Assembly: GCA_037447605.1 (NCBI GenBank)
Contig: CM074818.1
Span: 782,651-845,484, forward strand
Direction: 5' to 3'
Source: Zygnema circumcarinatum
Taxonomy: Eukaryota; Streptophyta; Zygnematophyceae; Zygnematales; Zygnemataceae
DNA length: 62,834 nt
Position numbers and translations under genes: made by a program. Below the pieces are notes generated by a model. The model was not told the DNA's origin. It did not search any database and worked only from the letters and a program-made list of their open reading frames with translations. Positions 11,601 through 21,203 of the stretch are shown one piece after another (position 1 is the stretch's first letter; the number at the start of each line of letters is the position of its first letter).

Positions 11601-14600
11601 AGCCCCTCTCCCCCACCCCCCATAACCATTACCCCATCTCCTCCACCTCCATTGATCTCCACCACAAGCCCCTCTCCCCCACCCCCCATAACCATTACCC
11701 CAACTCCTCCACCACCAGGGACTACGAGCCCCTCTCCCCCACCCCCCATAACCATTACCCCATCTCCACCTCCAGAGACTACGAGCCCCTCTCCCCCACC
11801 CCCCATAACCATTACCCCATCTCCTCCACCTCCAGTGATTACAAGCCCCTCTCCCCCACCCCCCATAACCATAACCCCATCTCCACCACCAGTGACTACG
11901 AGCCCCTCTCTCCCACCACCCATAACCATTACCCCATCTCCTCCACCTCCACTAACTACGAGCCCCTCTCCTCCAACCCCCATAACAGTTACCCCAACTC
12001 CTCCACCTCAAGTGACTGAGCCTCTCGACCCCCTCATTACTCCAACCCTCCACCCCCCATCTCCCCCACCCCCCATAACCATTACCCCATCTCCTCCACC
12101 TCCAGTGACTACGAGCCCCTCTCCTCCACCCCCCATAACCATTACCCCAAATCCTCCACCTCCAGTGACCACGAGGCCCTCTCCTCCACCTCCCATAACC
12201 ATTTCTCCATCTCGTCCACCTCCAGTGACTACGAGCCACTCTCCCCCACCCCCCATAACCATTACCCCATCTCCTCCACCTCCAATGACTACAAGCCCCT
12301 CTCCCCCACCCCCCATAACCATTACCCCATCTCCACCACCAGTGACAACGAGCCCCTCTCCCCCACCCCCCATCCAGTGAACCACCCCCCATAACCATTA
12401 CCCCATCTCCTCCACCTCCAGTGACTACGAGCCCCTCTCCTCCACCCCCCATAACCATTACCCCAAATCCTCCACCTCCAGTGACCACGAGGCCCTCTCC
12501 TCCACCTCCCATAACCATTTCTCCATCTCGTCCACCTCCAGTGACTACGAGCCACTCTCCCCCACCCCCCATAACCATTACCCCATCTCCTCCACCTCCA
12601 GTGACTACAAGCCCCTCTCCCCCACCCCCCATAACCATTACCCCATCTCCACCACCAGTGACAACCCCCCATAACCATTACCCCATCTCCTCCACCTCCA
12701 CTGACTACAAGCCCCTCTCCCCCACCCCCCATAACCATTACCCCATCTCCACCACCAGTGACTACGAGCCCCTCTCCCCCACCCCCCATAACCATTACCC
12801 CAACTCCTCCACCACCAGTGACAACGAGCCCCTCTCCCCCACCCCCCATAACCATTACCCCAACTCCTCCACCTCCAGTGACTACGAGCCCCTCTCCCCC
12901 ACCCCCCATAACCATTACCCCATCTCCACCACCAGTGACAACGAGCCCCTCTCCCCCACCCCCCATAACCATTACCCCTTCTCCTCCACCTCCACTGCCC
13001 CCATAACCATTACCCCATCTCCTCCACCTCCAAAGACTACGAACCCCTCTCTTCCACCACCCATAACCATTATCCCATCTCCTCCACCTCCTAGGATCCC
13101 ATCTTTCCCACCCCCGGTTACCATTATTTCAACACCCCCTCCACCCGTTATTGTGACTCCATTCCCTCCGCCACCTCCACCAGCCATATTCCCCCCGTCG
13201 GAGGCACCTACTCCCGGACCTACTCCTTTCGAGCCCCCGACTCCATCACCAGCTCGCGGACCCTCGCCATTTTCGCCCCCGACTCCATCACCAGCTCCCG
13301 GACCCTCTCCATTTGCGCCTCCCCAACCACCAGCTCCCGGACCCTCTCCATTTCGAGCCTCCGACTCCACCACCAGCTCCCGGACCCTCTCCATTCGCGA
13401 CCCCGACTCCATCACCTGCTCCCGAACCCTCTCCATTTGCTCCCCCGACTCCATCACCAGCTCCCAGACCCTCTCCATTTGCTCCCCCGACTCCATCACC
13501 AGCTCCCGGACTCTCTCTCCATTTAAGCCCCGACTCCATCCACCAGCTCCCGAGACCCTCTCCATTTCGCCCCGACTCCATCCACCAGCTCCCGGACCCT
13601 CCATTTGCTCCCCGACTCATCACCAGCTCCCAGGACCCCTCTCCATTTGCTCCCAGGCTCATCACCAGCTCAGGACTCTCTCCATTTAAGCCCCGACTCA
13701 TCACCAGCTCCCGGACTCTCTCCATTTGCGCCCCCGACTCCATCACCAGCTCCCGGACCCTCTCCATTTGCGCCCCCGACTCCATCACCAGCTCCCGGAC
13801 CCTCTCCATTTGCGCCCCCGACTCCATCACCAGCTCCCGGACCCTCTCCATTTGAGCCCCCGACTCCATCACCAGCTCCCGGACCCTCTCCATTTGCGCC
13901 CCCGACTCCATCACCAGCTCCCGGACCCTCTCCATTTGCGCCCCCGACTCCATCACCAGCTCCCGGACCCTCTCCTTTCGAGCCTCCCCAACCACCAGCT
14001 CCCGGACCCTCTTCGCGCTCCCGGACCCCGCTCTCTCCATCACCTGCTCCCGGACCCTCTCCATTTGCGCCCCCGACTCCATCACCAGCTCCCGGACCCT
14101 CTCCATTCGCGCCCCCGACTCCATCACCAGCTCCCGGACCCTCTCCATTCCAGCCCCCGACTCCATCACCAGCTCCCGGACCCTCTCCATTTGCCCCGAC
14201 TCCCCGACTCCATCACCAGCTCCCGGACCCTCTCCATTTGCGCCCCCGACTCCATCACCAGCTCCCGGACCCTCTCCATTTGCGCCCCCGACTCCATCAC
14301 CAGCTCCCGGACCCTCTCCATTTGCTCCCCCGACTCCACCAGCTCCCGGACCCTCTCCTTTCGAGCCTCCCCAACCACCAGCTCCCGGACCCTCTCCATT
14401 TGCGCCCCCGACTCCATCACCATCTCCCGGACCCTCTCCTTTCGAGCCTCCCCAACCACCAGCTCCCGGACCCTCTCCATTTGCTCCCCCGACTCCATCA
14501 CCAGCTCCCGGACCCTCGCCATTCGCGACCCCGACTCCATCACCTGCTCCCGGACCCTCTCCATTTGCTCCCCCGACTCCATCACCAGCTCCCGGACCCT

Positions 14601-16600
14601 CTCCATTTGCTCCCCCGACTCCATCACCAGCTCCCGGACCCTCTCCATTCGAGGACCCTCCCATTCTCCCCGATCCATCACCAGCTCGCGGACCCTCTCC
14701 ATTTGAGCCCCCGACTCCATCACCAGCTCCCGGACCCTCTCCATTTGCGCCCCGACGACTCCATCACCAGCTCCCGGACCCTCTCCATTCGAGGCCCCGA
14801 CTCCATCACCAGCTCCCGGACCCTCTCCATTCGAGTCCCCGACTCCATCACCAGCTCCCGGACCCTCTCCATTCGAGTCCCCGACTCCATCACCAGCTCC
14901 CGGACCCTCTCCATTCGAGTCCCCGACTCCATCACCAGCTCCCGGACCCTCTCCATTTGAGGCCCCGACTCCATCACCAGCTCCCGGACCCTCTCCATTT
15001 GAGGCCCCGACTCCATTGCCAGCTCCTGGACCTTCGCCATTCGAGCCCCCGACTCCATCACCTTCTGCCGGACCCTCTCCATTTCAGCCTCCCACTCTAC
15101 CACCATCTCCCGGACCCTCTCCATTTCAGCCTCCCACACTACCACCAGCTCCCGGACCCTCTCCATTTCAGCCTCCCACACTACCACCAGCTCCCGGACC
15201 CTCTCCATTTCAGCCTCCCACATTACCACCAGCTCCCGGACCCTTTCCATTTCAGCCTCCCACACGTCCACCAGCTCCCGGACCCTCTCCATCTGAGCCA
15301 CCCACTCTACCACTTCCTCCCGGACCCTCCCCATTTGAACCACCCACACCACGGCCAGCTCCCGTTCCCCCGCCATTTGAGCCTCCCACGTTACCACCAG
15401 CTTCCAGACCCTCTCCATTTCAGCCTCCAATGCTGGCACCAGTTCCCGGACCCACTCCTTTTAAGCCACCCACTCTAACACCAGCTCCCGGACCCTCTGC
15501 ATTTGAGCCTCCGACTCGCCCACCAGTTCCGATACCCTCTCCTTTCGAGCCCCCGCCAACTTCAGGGCCATCTCCTGATGAGCCTCCTCCGCTGCCACCA
15601 TCTTTGGAACCTCCTCCATATGAGCCCCCTCCTGTTTTTCCCCCTGAAGGACCTGTTCCTAGCCCCCCTGCTTATGAACCTTCTCCATTTCTCCCCCCCA
15701 ATATGCAACTTTCTCCTCCCATCCCCCCTCCATCATTGCCCTTGCATCCTTCTCCCCCGCCTCCTGCGCCTGGCCCATCCATACCGAAAAGCTTTAACCT
15801 TGTAGGCGAGAGTTTCGCCACCGGCGCTGGCAAAATGTTGGTGTTTGCACCTGTCATTCTATCAGATCCTGTGGTTCCCACTCGTACCTCCCCAATACCC
15901 GTAACAAAACTCACTACGCCTCTGCAGAAGTCCGGTAATTTTGTTACGTTTTTGCAATTACTCCTGGAACTGAGAGTTGGAAGTAGTTCTCTAATGAATT
16001 ACATCACAAGCCTTTCATGTGGGACCATACTTGCTCCAACCGATGCGGCATTCACGAAGCAGCACGGAGCCATTGTTGAGTATGTAAGCAGGGCAAGGAC
16101 GGAAGATCAGATCAGCGCCTTCACTAACATCATGCTATATCATGTCCTTCAGCCTCAGCTCAATTATACAGATCTCCAGGTGAGAGCACTTAAATCCTTT
16201 GCTTTTGAGTAACTCTGTAAAATATATCTAAGGTCGTTTTCATTGTGTTGTTTTGCCAAATGCCAACGTATGTCATTCAAGGTATGAGTTTTGACTTTAC
16301 TGAGTTCTGGCATTTCTCTGTTTAATTGCTGCTGTGCAGGCGTCCGGGCCATCTGTCGTAGTAGCCACTCGTCTTGGAGATTGGAAGCTGCATGTTGAGA
16401 ATGAAGCAGGAACAGCAGTGAAGTTCTCGAAGGTGAACGGAGAGGCGGACTTTGGCGCCTATGTTGTCTTCCCAGACCTTGTGAAGGAGCCCTGCTTGAG
16501 CCTTCATGGAATTGATGATGTTCTTATTCCTGAGGCTTCAAGTTATCGAAGAGGAACACAAACTGAGGAAGAGGGAGAGGGACAGGACGAGGGAAAATAA
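5691..16600 (+). CDS. Secreted FAS1 / Pro-rich (algal-CAM-like) extracellular matrix protein
   Basis: Proposed exons are 5691-6029, 7544-8211, 8352-16179 and 16340-16600. Residues 1-31 form a signal peptide (hydrophobic ILLVVLLSV). FAS1 domain 1 is split by intron 1: [10 protein letters not shown] and MHLLRERL in exon 1, then [17 protein letters not shown] in exon 2. Next come His-Pro-Pro-Gly-Thr-Gly repeats, then a Cys-rich STIG1-like module ([23 protein letters not shown]) spanning the exon 2/3 junction, then a very long Pro-rich, extensin-like region. FAS1 domain 2 ([21 protein letters not shown], then [14 protein letters not shown]) ends at TAA 16598-16600. FAS1 plus hydroxyproline-rich architecture is known from the Volvox adhesion protein algal-CAM, so a wall or adhesion role is inferred. 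Exon 3 cannot be read in one frame: a stop appears at 8953 and the repeat frame shifts many times, so indels, a collapsed assembly or decay are all possible. Domain calls are firm; the exon 3 structure is not. Confidence 0.75.
6030..7543 (+). repeat. Purine-rich minisatellite in intron 1 of the FAS1 gene
   Basis: Intron 1 starts with GTGAG and is almost entirely GA-rich. From about 6420 to 6965 a block of about 130 bp recurs with words such as GGCAGGAGAAGGTGAATG and GGGAGAGAATGTGGGG. The 3' part (7340-7543) is normal unique sequence ending in the acceptor TGCAG. Open frames here are repeat artefacts. Confidence 0.75.
7925..8110 (+). repeat. 21 bp coding tandem repeat (HHPPGTG)
   Basis: About eight copies of a 21-nt unit encode His-His-Pro-(Pro/Leu)-Gly-Thr-Gly, in frame in exon 2 of the FAS1 gene. 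Related GVG-type variants precede it from about 7855. It lies between FAS1 domain 1 and the Cys-rich module and is likely a flexible, possibly glycosylated linker. Confidence 0.8.
8452..13085 (+). repeat. 60 bp tandem array coding a 20-residue Pro-rich unit
   Basis: Roughly 75-80 copies of a 60-nt unit (57-nt variants lack one Pro codon) encode [20 protein letters not shown]-like repeats. Units differ by alternations such as AACT/ATCT and GTGACTACG/CTAACTACA. The frame breaks at several places, for example near 8945, 9627, 10625, 11312, 11567, 12373, 12663 and 12998. Most breaks follow partial-unit deletions next to CCCCCCATAACC. The antisense Gly/Val/Met-rich frames are shadows. Confidence 0.9.
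13195..15560 (+). repeat. 42 bp tandem array coding a 14-residue Pro-rich unit
   Basis: About 55 copies of a 42-nt unit encode [14 protein letters not shown]-like repeats, with PFEPP, PFQPP and PFEAP variants. The array follows the 60-bp array after a unique stretch of about 110 bp. The middle part (13350-14750) breaks frame several times. From about 14770 it is in frame with FAS1 domain 2. Variants drift towards the 3' end (TLPPAPG, TRPPVPI), typical of array-edge divergence. Confidence 0.9.
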
Positions 16601-17337
16601 AGATGTAACCATTGAATAAGTTGATTGGAGCAAATTCTATGTTAGTAAAGAAAGTGTAGTAGTAATGCTTAAGTAGGTTTATGAGGGCAACGGAGCGAGA
16701 GTGAGAGGTAGACAGGCAGGGACTAAGGGCGGACTGGTCACTTTGGAAAGGATGACAGAGAAAAGTCTCTGTACATCATACTTTATGGTTTCTTCCCTTT
16801 CATTTTATCGTCGTTGCTACTTAAAGATTTTCTTATTGTTATTTGTACCATTTTTGTCGTTAATAATCGTCATGAGAACTTTGAATTCGTCGTGTTGACT
16901 CGACGGGGCTCCTTACATTTTATTTGCAGCATTGTGCTTTAGATCATATAGATCCAGCTCGCAGCTTATTAATGGCACACCTGGAATTTAATTTTTCCGA
17001 CGTCCTGCTTCAGATAGCGCATGCAATTGGCGGTGTCCTATGGATGCACGGATCAATGTTCCATGATAGAATTTAACCATGACCACACTAAGGCCGAGAG
17101 GTCCTCGTCGCCGCGCGCGTCACCGCGTCATCCCCCTCTCCCCCTCTCACCTCTCTCCTCTCCCACTCCCTCTCCCTCTCCCCCTCGATCTCCCTCTCCC
17201 TCTCCCTCTCCCTCTCCCTCTCCCCCTCCCTCTCCCTCGCCCACTCCCTCTCCCTCTCCCTTTCCCACTCCCACGCCCTCGCCCTCTCTCCTCTCCCACT
17301 CCCTCACCCTCTCCCTTCCCCCCTCTCCCCCATCTCG
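16601..17337. other. Downstream of the FAS1 gene; no gene seen
   Basis: Contains the presumed 3' untranslated region of the FAS1 gene (AT-rich, with AATAA-like words near 16613) and a pyrimidine-rich CCCTCT microsatellite at about 17110-17335. I find no supported coding region. Confidence 0.5.
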
Positions 17338-17965
17338 CAGTCTTTCTGTCAATATAGTATCGGATACAATATCTGGTTTTCCGGTATAGTGATAGGTTGT
17401 TTCATTAGTTCTATTAGGGGGTGTCAGACTTAACAAAATCTTACGAAAAGCGTTACGAAAAAAAAGGTTACGAAAGTACTCCGCCGCAGGAGGATCGCGA
17501 TTATACTGGAGTACTCGTTCTGATGTCAAACTTACGAACACGCGTACTGAATTTTTTTAAGTCTGACACCCCCTATTGAGCGATATTCTTTGTGCTTTGT
17601 CTGAACGAGATTATAGGGTTTTCTCATCATTGCGAGTTTCGAAGCTTTTGGGGATTCAAGTTGGAGGCTATTTTGTATTTTTTCTCACATTTCTGAAGTT
17701 TTTAGGGTTGCTGAATCTCACAATATATATTTTGAAGGGCTACTCTTGACCAGGACATACTGTTCCATGCAAACGGACGTTTTCTCAAAAAAAAAAAAAT
17801 CGTCGGTTATATACACGTCCTTGCCTGTTCTCCTCCCCCCTGCCGTCCTTTTTTACCTTTCTACTCTCTATTTTTTTACTCTCCCACGCTCTTTCACTCT
17901 CTCTCACGCTTTCTCACTCTCTTCCTCGCTCTCCCTCCCTCTCTCGCCCCTCTTTGTTTGCTTGT
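17338..17965 (+). repeat. Dispersed repeat, copy 1 (interrupted by a MITE)
   Basis: Starts with CAGTCTTTCTGTCAATATA and matches 35090-35590 along most of its length. Shared words include TTTTGGGGATTCAAGTTGGAG, trimmed here to its core TTTTGGGGATTCAAG, plus CCATGCAAACGGACGTTTTC and ATATACACGTCCTT, and both end in CT-rich sequence. In this copy a 159 bp MITE is inserted at 17416. In the other copy the sequence lies in an intron of the channel gene, so this is either a transposable element of unknown type or a segmental duplicate. Confidence 0.75.
17416..17574. mobile_element. 159 bp MITE, family 1 copy b
   Basis: Perfect 18 bp terminal inverted repeats, AGGGGGTGTCAGACTTAA at both ends, flanked by direct ATT at 17413-17415 and 17575-17577. 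The paralogous sequence at 35161-35180 has a single ATT followed by CGGCGATATT and no insert, so it is an empty site of matching length. The interior is AT-rich with TTACGAAA words and is non-coding. Confidence 0.85.
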
Positions 17966-17969
17966 TTGA

Positions 17970-19190
17970 ATAGTTTTAGCCAACTTCTTTAAGGCTTTGT
18001 GCTTCTACTTTCCTTCTTCACAACCTTTGCAACTATGCTACATTTCTTTGCTGCTCAAAGTCTCTAGACTTGCACCATCTCTTTCTTACTCATTGCCACT
18101 AAGGATCTCCAGCTCAGGTGATCTAACCTCTTGTGCCATAAATCAACATTTGCAGTATATGCTTTCAATACATGTGACTCTATAAAATGTCTTCCTCTCT
18201 TGCCACTTGAACATCTCACTCTGTACAAATTTCCATTGTCATACGCCTCCAAGGCTAGGCGGCCATTTGATCTTCTCACTGTGCATCTGTCTCCAAAGAA
18301 ATTGACATTCAGACCATTTTTGGCAACCTGCCTTACAAACATTAAGTTCTTTTCAAGGCTGGGAGCATACAGAACCTTTGACACGAGAACTTCCTCCTGC
18401 TATGGTCACACCATGAGGTTCAGCTTCACAGCCACGACTTCATCCACTATCTCCTCTCCTCCATTGGCTACTCGAAGAATCTTTGGAGCTGCCAGCTTCC
18501 TCATCTCCACAAATTCATTTTTATTGGCACATATATGATGTGATGCGCCAGTATCCACTATTCAATCTGCTGTTTGCGCCTTCTCCTCCAAATTATTGGT
18601 TGACTCCTCATTCTCCTCTACACCTGCTTGAAGACTTTTCACTGAAGCTGTAAGTCCTCTAATTCCACCTTGTCTACCAAAGCCGCCTCTTCCTCTACCT
18701 TGTGGTTTATGAAAAACAATCTCAAGCCATATGCCCTGGCTTTCCACACACAAAGCATCCTTCTCCCTTCGTGTCTTCACTCTATCCATTAGCACCTCTC
18801 CAAACTCCTCTTCCACCACCTGCACCATTTCCTGCACCGGAACTCCTTGAGCTGCTCCAGCAATCCTTTGCAAGATGTCCTGGTTTCCCACAATTATAGC
18901 ATGATGCCTGTTGTGCCTGCCCTATGCGTCCTCCGAGTCCACTTGATGAACCTCCACAGAAAACACCCCCTCTTGCTCCACGACCTCTTCCTCTACCTTG
19001 TGGTTTATGAAAAACAATCTCAAGCCATAATAATAATTGCCATAATTGGCCGCATAAGCATCCACCTCTTCTCCTCCATATGTACCTCCACTTTCACTAT
19101 GAAAGGCCTCACTAAGTTGAGATCTATGACCTACAAATTTCTGCATCCTTTGCTTGTTATATTGCTCTGATTTAGCTGCCCTCATGCACC
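17970..19190 (-). mobile_element. Decayed Ty1/Copia retrotransposon fragment
   Basis: Read on the minus strand, the order is gag C-terminus, CCHC zinc knuckle, protease, GAG-pre-integrase. The zinc knuckle lies at about 18721-18760 (CFVCGKPGHMA, then a stop codon, then DC). The protease active site VDTGA lies at 18542-18557. The GAG-pre-integrase domain (LWHKRLDHLSWRSL) lies at about 18064-18384. Frames are interrupted by a stop and shifts, and a ~45 bp segment near 18690 is repeated near 19000. Integrase core, reverse transcriptase and RNase H are absent, so this is a dead, truncated copy. Confidence 0.85.
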
Positions 19191-20850
19191 AACCAGCTCT
19201 TTGTCACTCAGCTTTTATACCACATTGTGAAGGGAAATGACGCATTCTCATTTACAGCATACTGATGATGAACACACCACACATTCCCATTGGACCTGCA
19301 CAGAACTCATAATCACTTTCTTTATTTCATCAGAGGTCTCAATACAACTCACGTCATCCTCCTTTCGCTCATCCTCTGTTACTCAGCATCTGCGCAGCTC
19401 TTCTTTTTCTACTCACTATCTAAGCTTCCAGAGCACTCTTTCCTGAATCATCCTTCTTGAACCTCGTACATTTGCGACGCTTCGCCTGACACTTCTCGTC
19501 CTCCTCGGACCTTCCTGAAAGTACTCACACGCGATATCCCTTTCACACCTAATCTCCGTACACATGTCCGTACACATGTCCGTACACCTTCCGTACACCT
19601 TCCGTACAACCCGTAGCATCACAATCCATCACACCTTTCCAGGGTTCTTCTAATAGGGGAGATCCCCTAAATATCGTAAATAGCTTATTTATGTAAGATT
19701 TTGAGATTAGTTTACGTGATTTCAACTTAAATACCACACAAGCCCCAAAAAAGCATTTTTTTGGTTAAAAACAAAAAGGAAATGAATTGCATTTGCAACC
19801 ACGATAGCAATGATGTATATGAACTTTACTTGTTGGTATAACAACACGGCTTTAGAAACTGGTGCAACCTCTTCGACTCTTATAGATTGGTAAATTTTAC
19901 CAATCAATTAGAACAACTGTGCATTTGGCAATCACAACATATAGTTGCTTATTCAAAAACCCAATTGCACGAAAACTTTGTAGATCCAATCCTAAGCTCT
20001 CTATTTCCTTTTCCATCCATCATTAATTACTCCAAGTATCACTTTAGAATCCATCATAGTCTTGAAATTTCCTCACAAAAACTCTATTCCAAATCATAAC
20101 CTCTGAAATTCTAGGTGTAGTCACAAAAGAAAAACTGAAATAGGAATTAAAATTAGAAATGAAATGAAAAATGGTCTCACTCCCTTAGGAGTTTTAGGTT
20201 GAAGAAGACAGCTATAGAAGTGATGCAAACTACTCAAAGAGACCCTCGAAGAACGTTCAAACTATCAAACTGTTTGCAATGAAGAATGCCTTCCAATGAA
20301 AAGTCTGTCAACCTCTTTCGAAACTCGTCTTTCTCCCATCCAATTACTGAAAAATCAGACTCGACAGTAGCAGTGTTGGGAAATGATGAACGTCCTTACG
20401 TGCACGGTTTCGTCCGTACAGTCCATATTTACGTGTTTTTACAAAACCAAGTTAGGGGACAGTCCCCTATCTTAAGCCGAAATCCCCTATTTGACGAACC
20501 CTGCACCTTTCCCGTGCGGGGTGAAGTCATCATCACTTCGAATTTCACTTCTTGTCAATTCAGAATTGCGCTTCCCACCGTGTCTTCGCCCCCTTGTTCC
20601 AAGCTTATTTACCCAAATTGGATTGCCTTTTCCACCGCCTCCACAACACCCCTTCCCTCACAGGCTCCAAAGTTTCATGCTCCGATACCACATGCGGCGG
20701 ACGCTCCTCGGCTCAAGAGTGCCAGCGCCTAGCGAGCCTGGGAGGGTGCTCCGCCGGTCACCCCCCGCCGAACCTTCTGCATAGATCGACAACAGCAATG
20801 CTGCTCTGCTGGCGGTTAAGACCCGTGCAATGCACGGCACCGCAACCGGG
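19191..20850. other. Gene-poor stretch upstream of the Copia gag relic
   Basis: Probably includes the Copia leader on the minus strand. A GTCCGTACAC short tandem repeat lies at 19557-19612. AGGGGA/TCCCCT palindromic words occur near 19655 and 20456. No supported protein-coding gene is seen on either strand. Confidence 0.4.
20679..20690 (-). other. Possible Copia primer-binding site
   Basis: On the minus strand the sequence reads TGGTATCGGAGC, one mismatch from the plant Copia binding site complementary to initiator tRNA-Met. It follows a CA dinucleotide that could end a 5' LTR lying at positions above 20692. Its orientation and distance agree with the gag relic below it. No matching 3' LTR was found, so the call is tentative. 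Confidence 0.4.
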
Positions 20851-21125
20851 GAGCGCGGAAGATGTTTTGTCGCGATGCGCGTCACACGCGCCCAAGCGCG
20901 AAAAATGTTTTGTCGTGTTTGGCCTCACATCCCTTGGCCCAGCGCGGAAGATGTTTTGTCGCGATGCGCGTCACACGCGCCCAAGCGCAGAAAATGTTTT
21001 GTCGTGTTCGGCGTCACACCCCTTGGCCCAGCGCGGAAGATGTTTTGTCGCGATGCACGTCACACGCGCCCAAGCTGGGCACGGAAAGTGTTTTGTCGTG
21101 TTGCGCGTCACACTCCCCCTTTGGC
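20851..21125 (+). repeat. Three-copy ~90 bp minisatellite upstream of channel gene A
   Basis: Copies start near 20851, 20941 and 21030, each with GCGCGGAAGATGTTTTGTCG followed by a TCACACGCGCCCAAGC block and a GTTTTGTCGTGTT block. It ends about 80 bp before the ATG of gene A, so it lies in the promoter or leader. The open frames across it are repeat artefacts. Confidence 0.8.
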
Positions 21126-21203
21126 CAAGCGCGGATGTTCCTGCTTTCCCACTCCTCACTCAACCTCTCCCTCTCCTCGCCTTCGCCCTCCCCTCCTGCA
21201 GCC

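Noticed and set aside
8370-12972. Gly/Val/Met-rich antisense proteins over the Pro-rich array
   Set aside because: Shadows of the sense repeat. The sense strand carries the signal peptide, the FAS1 domains and matching splice sites.
13288-15439. Antisense [12 protein letters not shown]-type repeat proteins
   Set aside because: Complement of the 42-bp Pro-rich array, with no start context, domain or intron support.
17413-17577. TA target duplication (Tc1/mariner) for the MITE
   Set aside because: The empty site at 35161 and the GTT duplication of the other copy both fit a 3 bp duplication better. Only genome-wide copies can settle it.
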